Position numbers and translations under genes: made by a program | The notes under the pieces: generated by a model | The model's input: the letters and a program-made list of their open reading frames with translations, nothing else | What the model was told of the DNA's origin: nothing | Databases searched by the model: none | Part shown: positions 1-10,942 of the stretch, one piece after another | Position numbering within the stretch: position 1 is the stretch's first letter | Layout: each line of letters opens with the position of its first letter | Assembly (NCBI GenBank): GCA_032622095.1 | Contig: CP136063.1 | Coordinates: forward strand, 35,504,106-35,568,105 | Length of the DNA stretch: 64,000 bases | Origin: Siphonodentalium dalli | Taxonomy: Eukaryota; Mollusca; Scaphopoda; Gadilida; Siphonodentaliidae | Reading direction: 5' to 3'

Positions 1-479
1 GTGAGTGACATATATTTCCTCGAATTTCATTGGCTGAACTCCTTTTCAACAATTTCGCGCGAATTTTGATCTATCTTTATGAATCACTTTTGAATTAATC
101 TTGATAAGGCAAAGACGATTTTTTTTGCTATATCTATTGGCAATAAACTAACGAAAACGATTTCACCATCAAGAGTCACTGCATTGAATTATTACATACA
201 AATGACAGTATGTTGTAAATTTAGATATAATATTTGTAAAAATAACTACTTTGAACAAGATTATTCTCCATTTATATCAGCCTACCGTAGTGGAAGCACA
301 ATCTCTGCAAAACTCAAATCGATTCGTCCTTGTCTGGAGTAAAACTGGAAGTTACCCATCTTGAGCATTTTAAATTACCTACCCCTAAACGGTTATTAGC
401 TCTGGACTAAAGTTAGGAGTAGTGGCACTTACATGTACTAGTAGTTCACTCCAGGACTAGTAATATGTTTGAGATGATT

Positions 480-645
480 TACTAGTAACTCAGTCTTACC
501 GGATACTGACTGTACATGTACGTTAACACGGTCTGACCAGGTACGAGTTAACTCTATCTTTCTGGATACAAGTTAACTCGGTCTTTCTTGGTACGAGTTA
601 ACTGCCTTATTGGCCTGAGGTATGGGTTAACTTGGTCTTACCACA
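480..645. repeat. Degenerate GAGTTAACTCGGTCTT-type short repeats
   Basis: Several imperfect copies of a unit of about 25-30 bp with the core GAGTTAACTCGGTCTT lie here; the same motif returns in cleaner form at 1725-1860. No gene is seen in 1-1940. Confidence 0.6.
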
Positions 646-1084
646 GGAGCTTGGAATTTGGTCAAAACCCCTCTTTTATTGGCAGAACCACCACCCGGGA
701 CCATAGGTCACGGAAGGAACGAAACACGAATTTGTTGCCACCCATTTTGAACTCAACTGTATTCCTACAAAAAATATATTTTCACTAAAAACTTTTGGTA
801 CCTCTTACACCTTAGATGCCAATCTACAACATTCCATAGGTATATTTTTCCAGTTCTTCGAAAACCTCACTTTATTTCGGTAATGTATTGTAAATTCACC
901 AACGAACACAAATCTGCGACACCTCCATCACCCGTTGTAGAATCTGAGTAGCGGAAATGGTACCGAAATATGCGGAAAATTTAAAACTATGATCCGGAGA
1001 CGGATAGCATGAAAGTACCAAAGGTTTTGCATAATTTCATTCCCTCCTTGCACCTTAGTGTTCACAGGCCAAGAAAATCGCAAA

Positions 1085-1524
1085 ATCCTAGCATCTAGAC
1101 TAGCATTCATAGAGTTGGAAATTTCAAACCTGACACCCCGACTTGGAAAATTTCCAACTGATGACAATACCAGTGACAATTTTGACCAAATGTAGGAAAA
1201 TATTGTTTTCTTAAATTAACTAGAAGTTTTTGACTGACCATGGGGAGGTACCAGGACACAAGCTTTCCAAGTGTTGGAAATTTCCAACCTGACACCCATA
1301 AGGTCGGAAAATTCCTAACTGATGGCCTTTTCATTTCAGTCCAAATGCTTTACCAAAAGAAGGCAAATATTGTCCAAAAACAATAAATTCCCCCACTAAA
1401 TTGTTGGAAAATCAAACTACAAGAACATTTTCAACGCATTGTTGGTGTGAAATTTCCATCTAATGTTGTGTCAGGTATGAAATTTCCAACCGTTGATAAA
1501 TTTGACCAAATTTGGGGTGAGACA
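1085..1524. repeat. Dispersed GGAAATTTCCAACCTGACACC repeat-like region
   Basis: Repeated variants of TTGGAAATTTCCAACCTGAC occur at about 1118, 1270 and 1470 with diverged spacers, ending at 'tttgaccaaatttggggtga' before a C tract. A similar arrangement (TTTGAC, AAATTGGGG, then G/C tract) is found near 63500, so this looks like one dispersed family seen at both ends of the window. The two short open frames on the minus strand match nothing I know and look incidental. Confidence 0.5.
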
Positions 1525-1556
1525 CCCCCCCCCCCCCCCCCCAACCCCCCCCCCCC
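1525..1556 (+). repeat. Poly-C tract
   Basis: Eighteen C, two A, then twelve C. It is a homopolymer on the plus strand (poly-G on the minus strand). Its exact length may be unreliable in an assembly. Confidence 0.9.
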
Positions 1557-1616
1557 GTTAACTTTCATGACTGAATAAAAATTGATTTTAATGAAATGAT
1601 TAATAATAAATCTGAA

Positions 1617-1712
1617 GGTCCCAGTTAGCCAAGGTCCCAGTTAGCCAGACTTGAGGTCCCAGTTAGCCACGGTTCCAGTCAGCCAAGGTCCCAGTTAGCT
1701 GGATACCTTTCC
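1617..1712 (+). repeat. AGGTCCCAGTTAGCCA short tandem repeats
   Basis: Five imperfect copies of a unit of about 17 bp, core GGTCCCAGTTAGCC, in direct orientation with small interruptions. Confidence 0.75.
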
Positions 1713-1724
1713 AGTAACGAGTTA

Positions 1725-1860
1725 ATTGGGTTTTTTCTGGCTACGAGTAACTCTGTCTAATCAGGTATGAGTTAACTCGGTCTTATCGGGTATGAGTTAA
1801 CTCGGTCTTATCGGGTATGAGTTAACTCGGTCTTTTCAGTAACGAGTTAATTCGCGTAAG
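1725..1860 (+). repeat. 25-bp tandem repeat, GAGTTAACTCGGTCTTATCG core
   Basis: About five direct copies with a 25-bp period; two central units are identical. It shares its core with the degenerate repeats at 480-645. Confidence 0.8.
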
Positions 1861-1926
1861 ATGAGTTATACAATCGGTCCTATGCAGATTTAATGTCTGA
1901 ATATTACGAGTAAATTTAATTCATCT

Positions 1927-1941
1927 TATTTTTGTTTCAGA
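1927..1941 (+). promoter_or_regulatory. Candidate 3' splice site upstream of ZNF-1
   Basis: The string 'ttatttttgtttcag' followed by 'agatgcac' has the pyrimidine tract and terminal AG of an animal acceptor, and lies about 315 bases before the ZNF-1 ATG. If used, the ZNF-1 exon would begin at 1941 with a 5' UTR made of the repeats at 1975-2245. This is inference from the motif only. Confidence 0.4.
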
Positions 1942-1974
1942 GATGCACTGACACGTGACGGTAGTATGCTTAAG

Positions 1975-2245
1975 AATACAGGGATTCTGATCCACAACAC
2001 CTAATCGGGATATACAGAACAGTACAGCGAGACGTGCTAAGACTGATCCACATCACATCCACACAGTGTGAAACACAGGAAATATACCAACGAGACGTAA
2101 TCGGCTCAATACTGGGATATACAGAACATCGAGACATACATTGTACATGTAATGCGGCTCTAGATTTGGTTATACAGAACCGCGAGGCGTAATAAACCTC
2201 TAAACGGGGATATACAGGGCAGCGAGACATAATACGGTTCGTGTC
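1975..2245 (+). repeat. Degenerate GGGATATACAGAACAGCGAGAC repeats in ZNF-1 leader
   Basis: About five imperfect copies of a unit of roughly 55-60 bp containing 'gggatatacagaacagcgag' and 'cgtaat(a)cggctc' lie directly before the ZNF-1 start codon. They are probably untranslated. Confidence 0.6.
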
Positions 2246-2256
2246 TTAATTACAAA

Positions 2257-3552
2257 ATGAAGCCGCAGACAGATAAGAAGTTGTTTAGATGTGTTTTATG
2301 TGAGATGACTTTCAGCGATAAGAACTCATTGATCTCACATAATCTAGTACACAAAGGGGAGCGACCACATCAGTGTTCAGAGTGTGATAAAGCTTTCGCT
2401 TCGGTTTCAGCCCTGACTGTACATCAGAGGATCCACACGGGAGAGAAACCTTATACGTGTGACATTTGTCAGAGAGGATTTACAACACAGAATCACTTGA
2501 ATGTACACACGCGAGTCCATTCTGGTGTTAAACCATACGAGTGTGTGGAATGTGGCAAATCATTTTCTCAAACTAGTGCCCTGACTAGACATAAGAGGGT
2601 CCACACGGGAGATAAGCCTTTTAAATGTAATATTTGTGGTAAAGATTTCACTCAACATGGTCATCTGACCCAACACATATCGACCCACACAGCAGAGACG
2701 CCGTATAAATGTGGCATTTGTGAGAAAGAATTCACTACACATAATCACTTGACTGCACACATTAGGATCCATTCCGGCCTTAAACCATACGTGTGCGTAG
2801 AGTGTGGGAAGTCATTTGCTCAGCCTAGCGCACTGGCTACACACGAGAGGGTCCATACGGGAGAGAAGCCATTTAAATGTAATGTTTGTGGTAAGGAGTT
2901 CGCTCAACAGCCTAATCTGACTACACATATGATGATTCACACGGGAGACACACCCTATAAGTGTGGAATATGTGAGCGAGGATTTGCTACACAGTCTCGA
3001 TTGGCTATACACTCACGAGTGCATTCCGGTGATAAACCATGCGAGTGTAAGGAATGTGGCAAATTCTTCTCTCAAACCAGCGCTCTGACCAGACACGCGA
3101 GGATCCATACGGGAGAGAAACCGTTTAAATGTGATGTCTGTGGAAAGGGATTCGCTCAACAGGCTGCTTTAATTCAACACATGAGGATCCATACGGGAGA
3201 TAAACCCTTTAAGTGTAATTTGTGTCGTAAGGAGTTCGCACAACAGCCTAATCTGACTGCACACACGAAGAACTACACGAGGGAGACCCCGTATAAGTGC
3301 GAGATTTGTGATCGAGGATTCAATACAAATGATAGCTTGACTTCACACATCAGACTCCATTCTGCTGTTAAACCCTTCAATTGTATAGAATGCGGTAAAT
3401 CCTTCACTACTGCCAACGGACTGACTGTACACAAGATAGTGCACACGGGGAAGAAGCCATGTAAATGTAATGTATGTGGGAAAGAATTCACTCAACATGG
3501 TAGCCTGGCTCGACACAGGAAGGTCCATATGTGTGAGGCCGTATACGCGTGA
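2257..3552 (+). CDS. ZNF-1: poly-C2H2 zinc-finger protein, 15 fingers
   Basis: A 431-residue open frame, probably a single-exon sequence-specific nucleic-acid binding protein of the nucleus. Fifteen C2H2 fingers run from residue about 11 to the end with 28-residue spacing and TGEKP/TGDKP-type linkers. Finger 12 ends in Tyr instead of the last His, so it is probably weak; the rest keep both Cys and both His. Fingers 3 onward form a three-finger (84-residue) higher-order repeat: an ICERGF-type finger, an ECGKSF-type finger, then a VCGKEF-type finger, about four times. No KRAB, SCAN, BTB or ZAD domain is visible; the N-terminus has only about ten residues before finger 1. The ATG at 2257 follows an AT-rich leader and is the first in frame. 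The C-terminus ends just after the last His and the same sequence carries on downstream as a 57-bp tandem array. Its finger style (ECGKSF, TGEKP) differs from ZNF-2 to ZNF-5, so it is a separate lineage. Confidence 0.9.
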   Translation: MKPQTDKKLFRCVLCEMTFSDKNSLISHNLVHKGERPHQCSECDKAFASVSALTVHQRIHTGEKPYTCDICQRGFTTQNHLNVHTRVHSGVKPYECVECGKSFSQTSALTRHKRVHTGDKPFKCNICGKDFTQHGHLTQHISTHTAETPYKCGICEKEFTTHNHLTAHIRIHSGLKPYVCVECGKSFAQPSALATHERVHTGEKPFKCNVCGKEFAQQPNLTTHMMIHTGDTPYKCGICERGFATQSRLAIHSRVHSGDKPCECKECGKFFSQTSALTRHARIHTGEKPFKCDVCGKGFAQQAALIQHMRIHTGDKPFKCNLCRKEFAQQPNLTAHTKNYTRETPYKCEICDRGFNTNDSLTSHIRLHSAVKPFNCIECGKSFTTANGLTVHKIVHTGKKPCKCNVCGKEFTQHGSLARHRKVHMCEAVYA

Positions 3553-4250
3553 GATGATAGTCTGTCTCAACACAAGAAAGTCCATATGTATGAGACCGTA
3601 TACGTGTGACATGATAGCCTGGTTCGACACAAGAATGGCTTCTTTGTGAGACCCTATAAGTGTGACATGGTAGCCTGGCTCAACGCAAGAAAGTACACAT
3701 GTGTGAGACCATGTACGTGTGACATGATAGCCTGGTTCGATACAAGAAAGATGTGAGACTATATACGTGTGACATGATAGCCTGGCTTGATACAAGAGAG
3801 TCCACATATGTGAGACTATATACGTGTGACATGACCGCTTGGCTCAACGCAAGAAAATCCACAGATGTGCGACTATATACGTGTGACATGACCGCTTGGC
3901 TCAACGAAAGAAAGTCCACAGGTGTGAGACCGTATACGTGTGGCATGGCAGCCTGACTTGACACAAGGTGGTCGACATGTGCGGGACCGTATACGTGTGA
4001 CATGATAGTCTGGCTCGATACAAGAAGTTCCGTATGTGTGAGTCCGTATATGTGTGACACGATAGCCCGGTTCGATACAAGATGGTCCACATGTGTGAGA
4101 CCGTATACGTGTGACATTGTAGCCTGACTCGACACAGGAATGTCCACATGTGTGAGACAGTACATGTATACGTGTGACATAGTAGCCTGACTCGACAAAA
4201 GTAGGTCCACATGTGTGAGACCGAAAAAGTGTGACATAGGTGAGAGGCTT
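3530..4250 (+). repeat. 57-bp tandem array derived from ZNF-1 3' end
   Basis: About twelve units continue from the end of ZNF-1. The mark GTGTGACAT recurs at 3604, 3660, 3717, 3767, 3824, 3881, 3938, 3995, 4052, 4109, 4172 and 4229, mostly a 57-bp step (19 codons). The unit carries 'tagcctggctcgacacaaga', which is the SLARH part of the last ZNF-1 finger, but lacks about 27 bp of the 84-bp finger including the CGKEF part. Short open frames cross it (for example 3753-3956 with a 19-residue repeat) but stops interrupt it, so it is not a working extension of the protein. Confidence 0.85.
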
Positions 4251-4312
4251 TAATATTTAAGAGTACCTGTCGGATCACATAAGGATCCATCTGGGAGGTC
4301 CATTATAACTGA

Positions 4313-4854
4313 TTAAAGGTGGATTTTCTCTTTGTAAACATGTATTATATAGTTAACGGGTATAAAATCGTAGATATGAACCGAAGACTCCTGTCCGGAA
4401 ATGCTTCTATCGATTAATATTAATTTTATTTCGAACATTTTCTGGTCTAAACGGGTGTGATTGTTTGGCTAACGAACAATAGTGGTTATCGTTAGTAGAG
4501 ACAAGACATTTTATTGTGTAATTTTGTCACAAATAAACGTTCATTATACTCATTATCGCTTATAGATATGGAATAAAACAATACAATAAATCAATCTAGG
4601 ACATTTTACGTTAGGTCCATAGCTATAAGAACAGCCTAATGCTCTATGTCGCTATATGGTATTACATGAATGGTCTGTTCTAAAAATAGACAAATAAAGT
4701 GTCCCAATTAATCATCTCATTTCATAATAAAATATTCGATATAAGATCAACATTAATTGATAGAAGTCATTCTGGACAGGGGTCTTCAATTCATATTTAT
4801 TATTTTATACCCACGCAACTATTTCAATTTATTTAAACAGATAATCCATCTTTA
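4313..4854 (+). mobile_element. MITE-A copy 1 (TTAA-flanked, TIR)
   Basis: It begins TTAA then AGGTGGATTTTCTC and ends 'gagataatcc atcttta'-like, the inverted form of the start. The interior matches the other MITE-A copies, including 'ctaacgaacaatagtggtta' and 'caaataaacgttcattatac'. Each end carries an imperfect terminal inverted repeat of about 140 bp. No transposase is present, so the element is non-autonomous. This copy is diverged and its right TTAA is imperfect. The following 4855-4913 resembles an internal MITE-A piece, so copy 2 may have inserted into an older copy. Confidence 0.85.
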
Positions 4855-4913
4855 TCAATTAATATTGATTTTATTTCGAATAGTTTATTGGGCACGGTTA
4901 TTTGTCTATTTTG

Positions 4914-5441
4914 TTAAAGGTGGATTATCTCTTTGTAAACATGTATTATATAGTTACCGGGGTATAAAATATTAGATTTGAATCGAAGACTCCTGTCCGG
5001 AAATGCTTTTATCGATTAATATTAATTTTATTTCGAATATTTTCTGGTCTAAAAAGGTGTGTTTGTTCAGCTAACGAACAATAGTGGTTACTGTTAACAG
5101 AGACCAGAAATTATATTGTGCAATTTTGTCACAAATAAACGTTAATTATACTCATTATCGCTTATATATGTGGAACAAAACAATACAAACAACCAATCTG
5201 TGACATTTGACATTCGTTGCGTAGCCGTGGGAACAGCCCAGTGCTCTATATCGCAATACGGTCTCATCCGAATGGTCGGTTCTAAAAATAGTAACATAAA
5301 TGGGCCCGATTTAATATTCGAAATAAAATCAATATTAATTGATTGAAGCTTTTCCGGACATAGGTCTTCAGTTCATATCTATTATTTTATACCCACGCAA
5401 CTATTTAAAATTTGTTATTTAAAGAGATAATCCATCTTTAA
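4914..5441 (+). mobile_element. MITE-A copy 2, full length with TTAA on both sides
   Basis: A 528-bp element: TTAA, AGGTGGATTATCTCTTT, then interior, then AAAGAGATAATCCATCT, TTAA. The two ends are inverted repeats over about 140 bp at roughly 80 percent by eye, and the TTAA at 4914 and 5438 fits a 4-bp target duplication. TTAA targets are known for piggyBac- and Kolobok-type transposases; which of these moves this family cannot be told here. Confidence 0.9.
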
Positions 5442-5680
5442 CAGGCCATTCGGTTGATACCACATAGCGATATAGAGCATTAGGCTGTTCATATGGATAC
5501 GTACCGAACGTCAAATTTCACAGATTGATTGGTTATGATGTTTTATTCCATAGACTCCATAGTTATAATCGATAATGAGTATAATTAGCGTTTATTTGTG
5601 ACAAAATCTGACAAAATTACACAATAACATTTCTGGTCTCTGTAAACAGTAATCATTGTTACCCAATAGTAGAGTTTTAC
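5442..5680 (-). mobile_element. MITE-A internal fragment, reverse orientation
   Basis: Reverse-complement match to the middle of MITE-A, running from the 'cgatatagagca' part to 'ctctgtaaacagtaatcattgtt'. Both termini are missing. Confidence 0.75.
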
Positions 5681-5764
5681 TTCATAAATCATTGGGATTT
5701 AGAATTAACTGGCTAACCCCAAATTCGCATTCGTAACAACCACATTGTTGCCTGTCCTGAATGA

Positions 5765-6101
5765 ACTGTTGCCCGGTTTGTTGACTGTCAAATGTCTCAG
5801 ATTGATTGTTTGTATTGTCTTGTTCCACAGCTATAAGCGCTAATAAGTATAATTAACGTTTATTTGTTACAAAATGACTAAATAAAATTTCTGGTCTCAG
5901 TTAGTAACCACTGTTGTTCGTTAGCTGAACAAACACACCTTTTTAGACCAGAACATATTCGCAATAAAATTAATATTAATCGATAGAAGCATTTCCGGAC
6001 AGGCGTCTTCGATTCAAATTTAATATTTTATACCCCGGTAACTATATAATACATGTTTACAAAGAGATAATCCACCTTTAATTATCAACATAATCCACCT
6101 T
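5765..6101 (-). mobile_element. MITE-A fragment, reverse, with duplicated terminus
   Basis: Reverse-oriented left two-thirds of MITE-A ending in GATAATCCACCTTTAA at 6081. The last 20 bp ('ataatccacctttaattatc' region) are repeated at once, ending near 6101. This is a small example of tandem duplication at the family's terminus. Confidence 0.8.
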
Positions 6102-6297
6102 TAATTATCAACATTTTCTTCATGCCGGTTTGTCATATTTCTGACACACAAAAAAACCCACTTGATTTTAGAGTTATATATCTCGTCGACTGTTAACTGG
6201 GCCACTTGAAATTATCGGTGGTGAAGAATAACAGATTTCAGACATCGATGTCGAAACACTATGAGCTTTGATGGGTGGGTTCCTCGAATTGAATCAT

Positions 6298-6535
6298 ATA
6301 AAGATGGATTATATCTTTAAATAACAATTTTTAGATAGCTTACTGCGTATGTAATAATACATATGAGCTGGAAATCCCTGCCCAGAAACTTTCTATCAAT
6401 TAATCTTGATTTTATTCGATATCATTTTATTGTAATGTTCTAAATCTACTATAAATTAAAGGTGCATTATCTCTTCCTCAACATTATCTATATAGTTTCC
6501 TGGGTATTAAATAATAAATACGAGTCGATTCGCAA
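6298..6535. mobile_element. Diverged relatives of MITE-A ends
   Basis: 'aaagatggattatatcttta' at 6298 and 'ttaaaggtgcattatctctt' near 6460 are old copies of the right (reversed) and left MITE-A ends with degraded adjoining sequence. 6101-6297 and 6536-6740 show nothing else I recognise. Confidence 0.55.
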
Positions 6536-6739
6536 TTATTATTTACGACACTCACCGGGCTGTCCATGGTTGTTTGGCCTGAGGTGAGAAAAATTTAAAA
6601 ACTCTACAAGAAAATCACTAATCCGAGCATCTAGACTGGCCTCAACTGAAGCGTTCCTATTATGTTCCTATCAATGGCATCAATTTTGTTTCCTTATAAT
6701 ATGTAGTTGTCAACAGGAATGATGTTGAGATATGTAGAT

Positions 6740-9700
6740 GAAGTTTTGAGGGTTATTTGTGATAAACGATTGAAAATAATTAAGTTGTTTCAAAGAAATT
6801 TGTCAATTCGTCCCACCGTTCTCTGAATCTAATCACTTTTAATGAATTGGAATTAGATGGAATGAAAGTCTCAATGTTTTTGTAATATTTGATTGACTGA
6901 ACTAATCCTTGAATGCAAGGTTCATTATTTTTCATTTTACAAGAGTATATGTATCTCTTGTATAAGAGTATACATATATTAAGTATATTTAGACTAGAGG
7001 TGTTCATCAATCCAAGTATAATATATTCTGGGGTAAGTTCCAGAGTGATATTGCATTTACTTCTGAGATTATCTTTAAATTGAAGGAGTAAGGTCTTTGA
7101 GACTGAACATTCCAAAAAGATATGCAAGACTGTTTCTTTTTCATTCCCACAAAACCCACAAAGTTCAGTTTCAGATAATTTGCATTTGAAAAAGTTTTGA
7201 GTTGGTGTAGAGTATATCCTGGGTAATTTTATATTGGAAAGTTTGCAATCCTGTGTCATCTGTTATTTTATATGGCATTGAATAGATGATTCGCCAATCT
7301 TTATCACAAATAGATGTATTAAGACGTTTCTCCCATATATTCTGTGTCAATTGAGGTGTTATGGCAATATTTTCTATGAAAATTAGATAATTTTTTTACA
7401 TATTTTAATTGAATTTTGTACAGTCTCAATAGATTTCGCAGTGACCAAGCTCAATTTTCTATTATCCTTCACATAAGTCTTCCATGAAGATGGAAGAGCG
7501 CTTATCAACCCATGATATGTAGTGAATGGTGTGTAAATATCATACTTAACACAGAATGAATCATAGTCCAGAAAGTCATAGTCATTTATCAAATCATTTA
7601 TGAAATATATTCCATGATAGATCCAGCTTTTATTCATAAATTTTTTACCATCAACAATAATGTTTCCATTCAAATGTAATGGTTGTGACAATATGTCATC
7701 AGGGGCTGTGGTGGATTTATGGTCTAATAAAGACCATGATTGTAGCACACTTTTCCAGAAAGAGTTGACTTTTAAGCTAACTGTTTCCAGTCCTTCTTTT
7801 TTCAAGTGCCAAACTTTATTCCCTCCATATTGTTCCAATTCATCAAGTATCATAGTTTTCCATCCAGTTGTTAATAAAGGGTCAAGCATTTTCTTTACCC
7901 ATGATAGTTTTAATGCTTTATCATATAAATCAAGATGGGGAAATTTCAAACCACCCAATTCTATTTGGTTAATAATTACATTGCGTTTAATCTTGTCATT
8001 TTTTCCAGACCAAAGGAAGTTATAAAACACCTTTTGGATCATGTCCTTTATGTCTTGTGAGGGTGAGGGGAGAACAGTTAAAGAGTGTGTTAGGATAGGG
8101 AGTGCTAATGTTTTGATAACTGTTGTTTTTTCCAATGAGACTGAGCTGTCTAAATGACCAATCATTTAATAACTTTTCTATCTTTTTAACTTTATCAATA
8201 ACATTCTTTTTAATATAGTTCTCATTGAAAAGGTTGAATTCGATGCGTAATATAGTTACTGCATTATTGTGAATCCACAATATTCGCTCATCAGTGATCA
8301 ATTCCACACCACAGCCCCGTTTGGATACAATCCATATGACTTGAGTTTTATCAAAATTCACTTTCAAACCAGACATATTTGCGAAAGTATTAATTAATTT
8401 GAGTGCTGTATTCAAAGAGTGTGAGTCATCCTGGAGAAAGAGGCTTAGGTCATCTGCATATTGAGTTATGATAAATTTTGAATCGTTAATTTTTATTCCA
8501 TTAATATCTGGATTATATTTTATAGCTGAACTAAGAATTTCAACTGCTAGAATGAATAGATAAGGAGATAATGGATCTCAAGGACGGACACCTCTACCAA
8601 TATCAATTTTGTCAGACAGATTTCCATTATTAATTATATAGCTAAAGATATCATTATAGAATGTATTTATCCAATTTATTATATCAGGGCCAAACTTGAA
8701 AAATGTAAGACATTTTTCTAGAAAACACCATTCTAAAGAATCGAAAGCTTTTTCAAAGTCCAATAAAGTAAGAATGCCTGGAATATTATTTTCATCACAT
8801 TTTTTTAATAGATCAAAGACAAGTCTTGTAGATTCTCCAATGTAACGACCCGTGAAAAATCATAATTGTGTGTCAGAAATTAAATTTGGTAGATATTTCT
8901 TTATACAGATTGCAATAACCGAAGTTCCTAGTTTAGCATCAACATTGAGTAGTGAAATAGGTCTCAATATTTGAGGTAATTTTTGAACTATATAAATCTT
9001 TATAAAATTGATGTTGTTCATAAAGTATTTCTGGGAACTCATGAGTTTCCGATCCATCACTTTTAATTAAACTAGGAATTGTTTTCTCGGTGTAACTTCT
9101 TTTTTCTAGATTACAAAAATATTTGGTTGATTTCTCGCCTTCAATTTTCCATTTTGCTTTAGTGCGTATAATTATTCCTTGTATTCTTTTATCTCTTAGT
9201 GTACTTAATTCTTTTTTTTACATGTTCTATCTCCTGTGTTATATACATATCACCAGCATCTAACTTTTGCTTCCAATTTTTGTTCAGTCTTGTCTTGTTT
9301 TTTTTAATTTAGAAGAGTATGCTATAGTCTCGCCCCTAATCATAACTTTCAAAGTTTCCCAAAATAATTGGTCGTTAATATTAAAGGAGTCAGAATCTGT
9401 TTTTTGGTTGACTGCTTCTTGTTGACTGCTATATTGATCAACCACATCCGATATTGTTTTTTTCACCAATTCAGCATATTCTCGGTCTCTCAATACACTA
9501 TTGTTAAATTTCCATGTACCTCTTCCTCTAGGATGACAAACAAACTTTAAATTCAGACCAACTGGACTATGATCAGATGTATAACTAAGCAATATATCTG
9601 ATTTGACGATGAACGGCTGAAGGTCTGGAGAGGCCAGAAAGTAGTCAAGACGAGCTATTTTACTTCCTCGACCTCTCCACGTATACCTCTGAGAGCTAGG

Positions 9701-10310
9701 GTTATGAAGCCTCCCAAACATCGTGCAAGTCCATTCTGTTTTGCCAGAATTTGATTTTCTCATTTGATTTTGTATTATATTTCTGTTTATAATTTACAGT
9801 GTCAATAGAGTAATCGTGAGGTACATTCCAGTCTCCAGCAATCAATATTGAAGTATTTGCCATATCTTCTAGTTTAGAAAAGATACCATAAAAAAATGAC
9901 GGTTTGTCGTCATTGGGACCATAAAGGACACATAGACTGAGTCTTTGGTTTTGTATGGAGATATCTAAAATTATAAAATTACCTTTGGGATCTATTATTT
10001 TTTCATGAATTTTGTACTGCAATGTGTTTCGAAACATTATAGCTACGCCTCTTTTGGAACTGGATAAAGAAGAAAAGAAAGCTTCATAACCCCATTCAGC
10101 ATGCCATTTATTCTCAGTTTCCTTGCTAGAATGTGTATCAATGAGTAATGAAATGTCAAATTTTGTCCTACATCTGTTAAACAAGTCACTCCGTTTTAGT
10201 TGACCCGATGGCAACCCTCGACAGTTCAATGCTCCGATGTTGATATTAGCCATTAACTTTATGTTCGTGTAGGTTAAATATGTTTTCATCGTCTGATTTT
10301 CCAACAATCA
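6740..10310 (-). pseudogene. L1/Tx1-like non-LTR retrotransposon ORF2, broken
   Basis: Read on the minus strand from 10307 down to about 6780, this is an ORF2 of endonuclease plus reverse transcriptase. Endonuclease pieces: ALNCRGL, LIDTHSS, YGPNDD, IAGDWNVPHD (10307-9702), then TYTWRGRGSKIARLDYFLAS and TSDHSPVGL (9763-9284). RT pieces: RPISLLNVDAKLG (near 8930), DFEKAFDSLEW (near 8740), a Y-A-D-D catalytic box at 8449-8460 preceded by ITQ, and LKVNFDKTQVIWI (near 8350). The C-terminal part has GGLKFPHLDLYDKAL (8165-7383) and a Cys-rich knuckle CGFCGNEKETVLHIFLEC (near 7130). It encoded target-primed reverse transcription. It is dead: the frame changes several times, and the RPGDP motif has a TGA stop replacing Gly at 8578-8580. 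No ORF1 is visible upstream of 10310. The clade name rests on motif style, not on a tree. Confidence 0.85.
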
Positions 10311-10942
10311 GTAGGAATAGTTTTGTTTACTTCTCCAGTAAAATTTTTGTCTGAAATGAACACCATTTGGAAATGTTCCAGTAATATTCAATTCGGAAAT
10401 TGCCAACAGTTGGAAAGCCTGGGTGCTGGGTGTTAAAATTCAATCGAAAATCGGGGGTTGAAATGGAAACTTGCGACGCAAGGAATTTGGTGTCTGGTAA
10501 AAGTATTTATAAACAGTTCAAGAGGATGCAGTTGGGAAATTCAATGTTGACACCCCTAACAAAATATCCTGTATAGCTGCTCTACGTCACTGATTCGGAG
10601 ACCATAAATATGTAGGCCTACATGTACATATTTTGGAAACTAAAAACTTCCGCGGGAGGCTCGAAAAAGCAAACAGACCCTTTCCTTCATCACTCAATAT
10701 ACCCCCATACGATTAAGTATGTTCTAGTAATCTTACAGGAATGGCACGTGTGACATATACAAGAAACATTGATGAATTGGTGTCATTTGGTCTGGTAAAT
10801 ACTTTACATGGCCATTTTAGTTCTCTACACAATTTTCGCACAGAAAGGAAACGAACGCTCTTTATTTCTGGAACGATCCGTGCAAATAGCTGCTTTTAGT
10901 TGGGAACCAAACATCTTGGTCAATGTTCTAATTGTTATAACT
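10311..10942. other. No gene seen; possible LINE 5' leader
   Basis: Upstream of the LINE start. It contains 'ggaaatt' and 'ccaacagttggaaa'-type short repeats resembling those at 1085-1524, but no open frame I can assign. Confidence 0.4.

Noticed and set aside
2560-3491. Minus-strand open frames across ZNF-1
   Set aside because: Antisense shadows of the finger repeats; no domain of their own.
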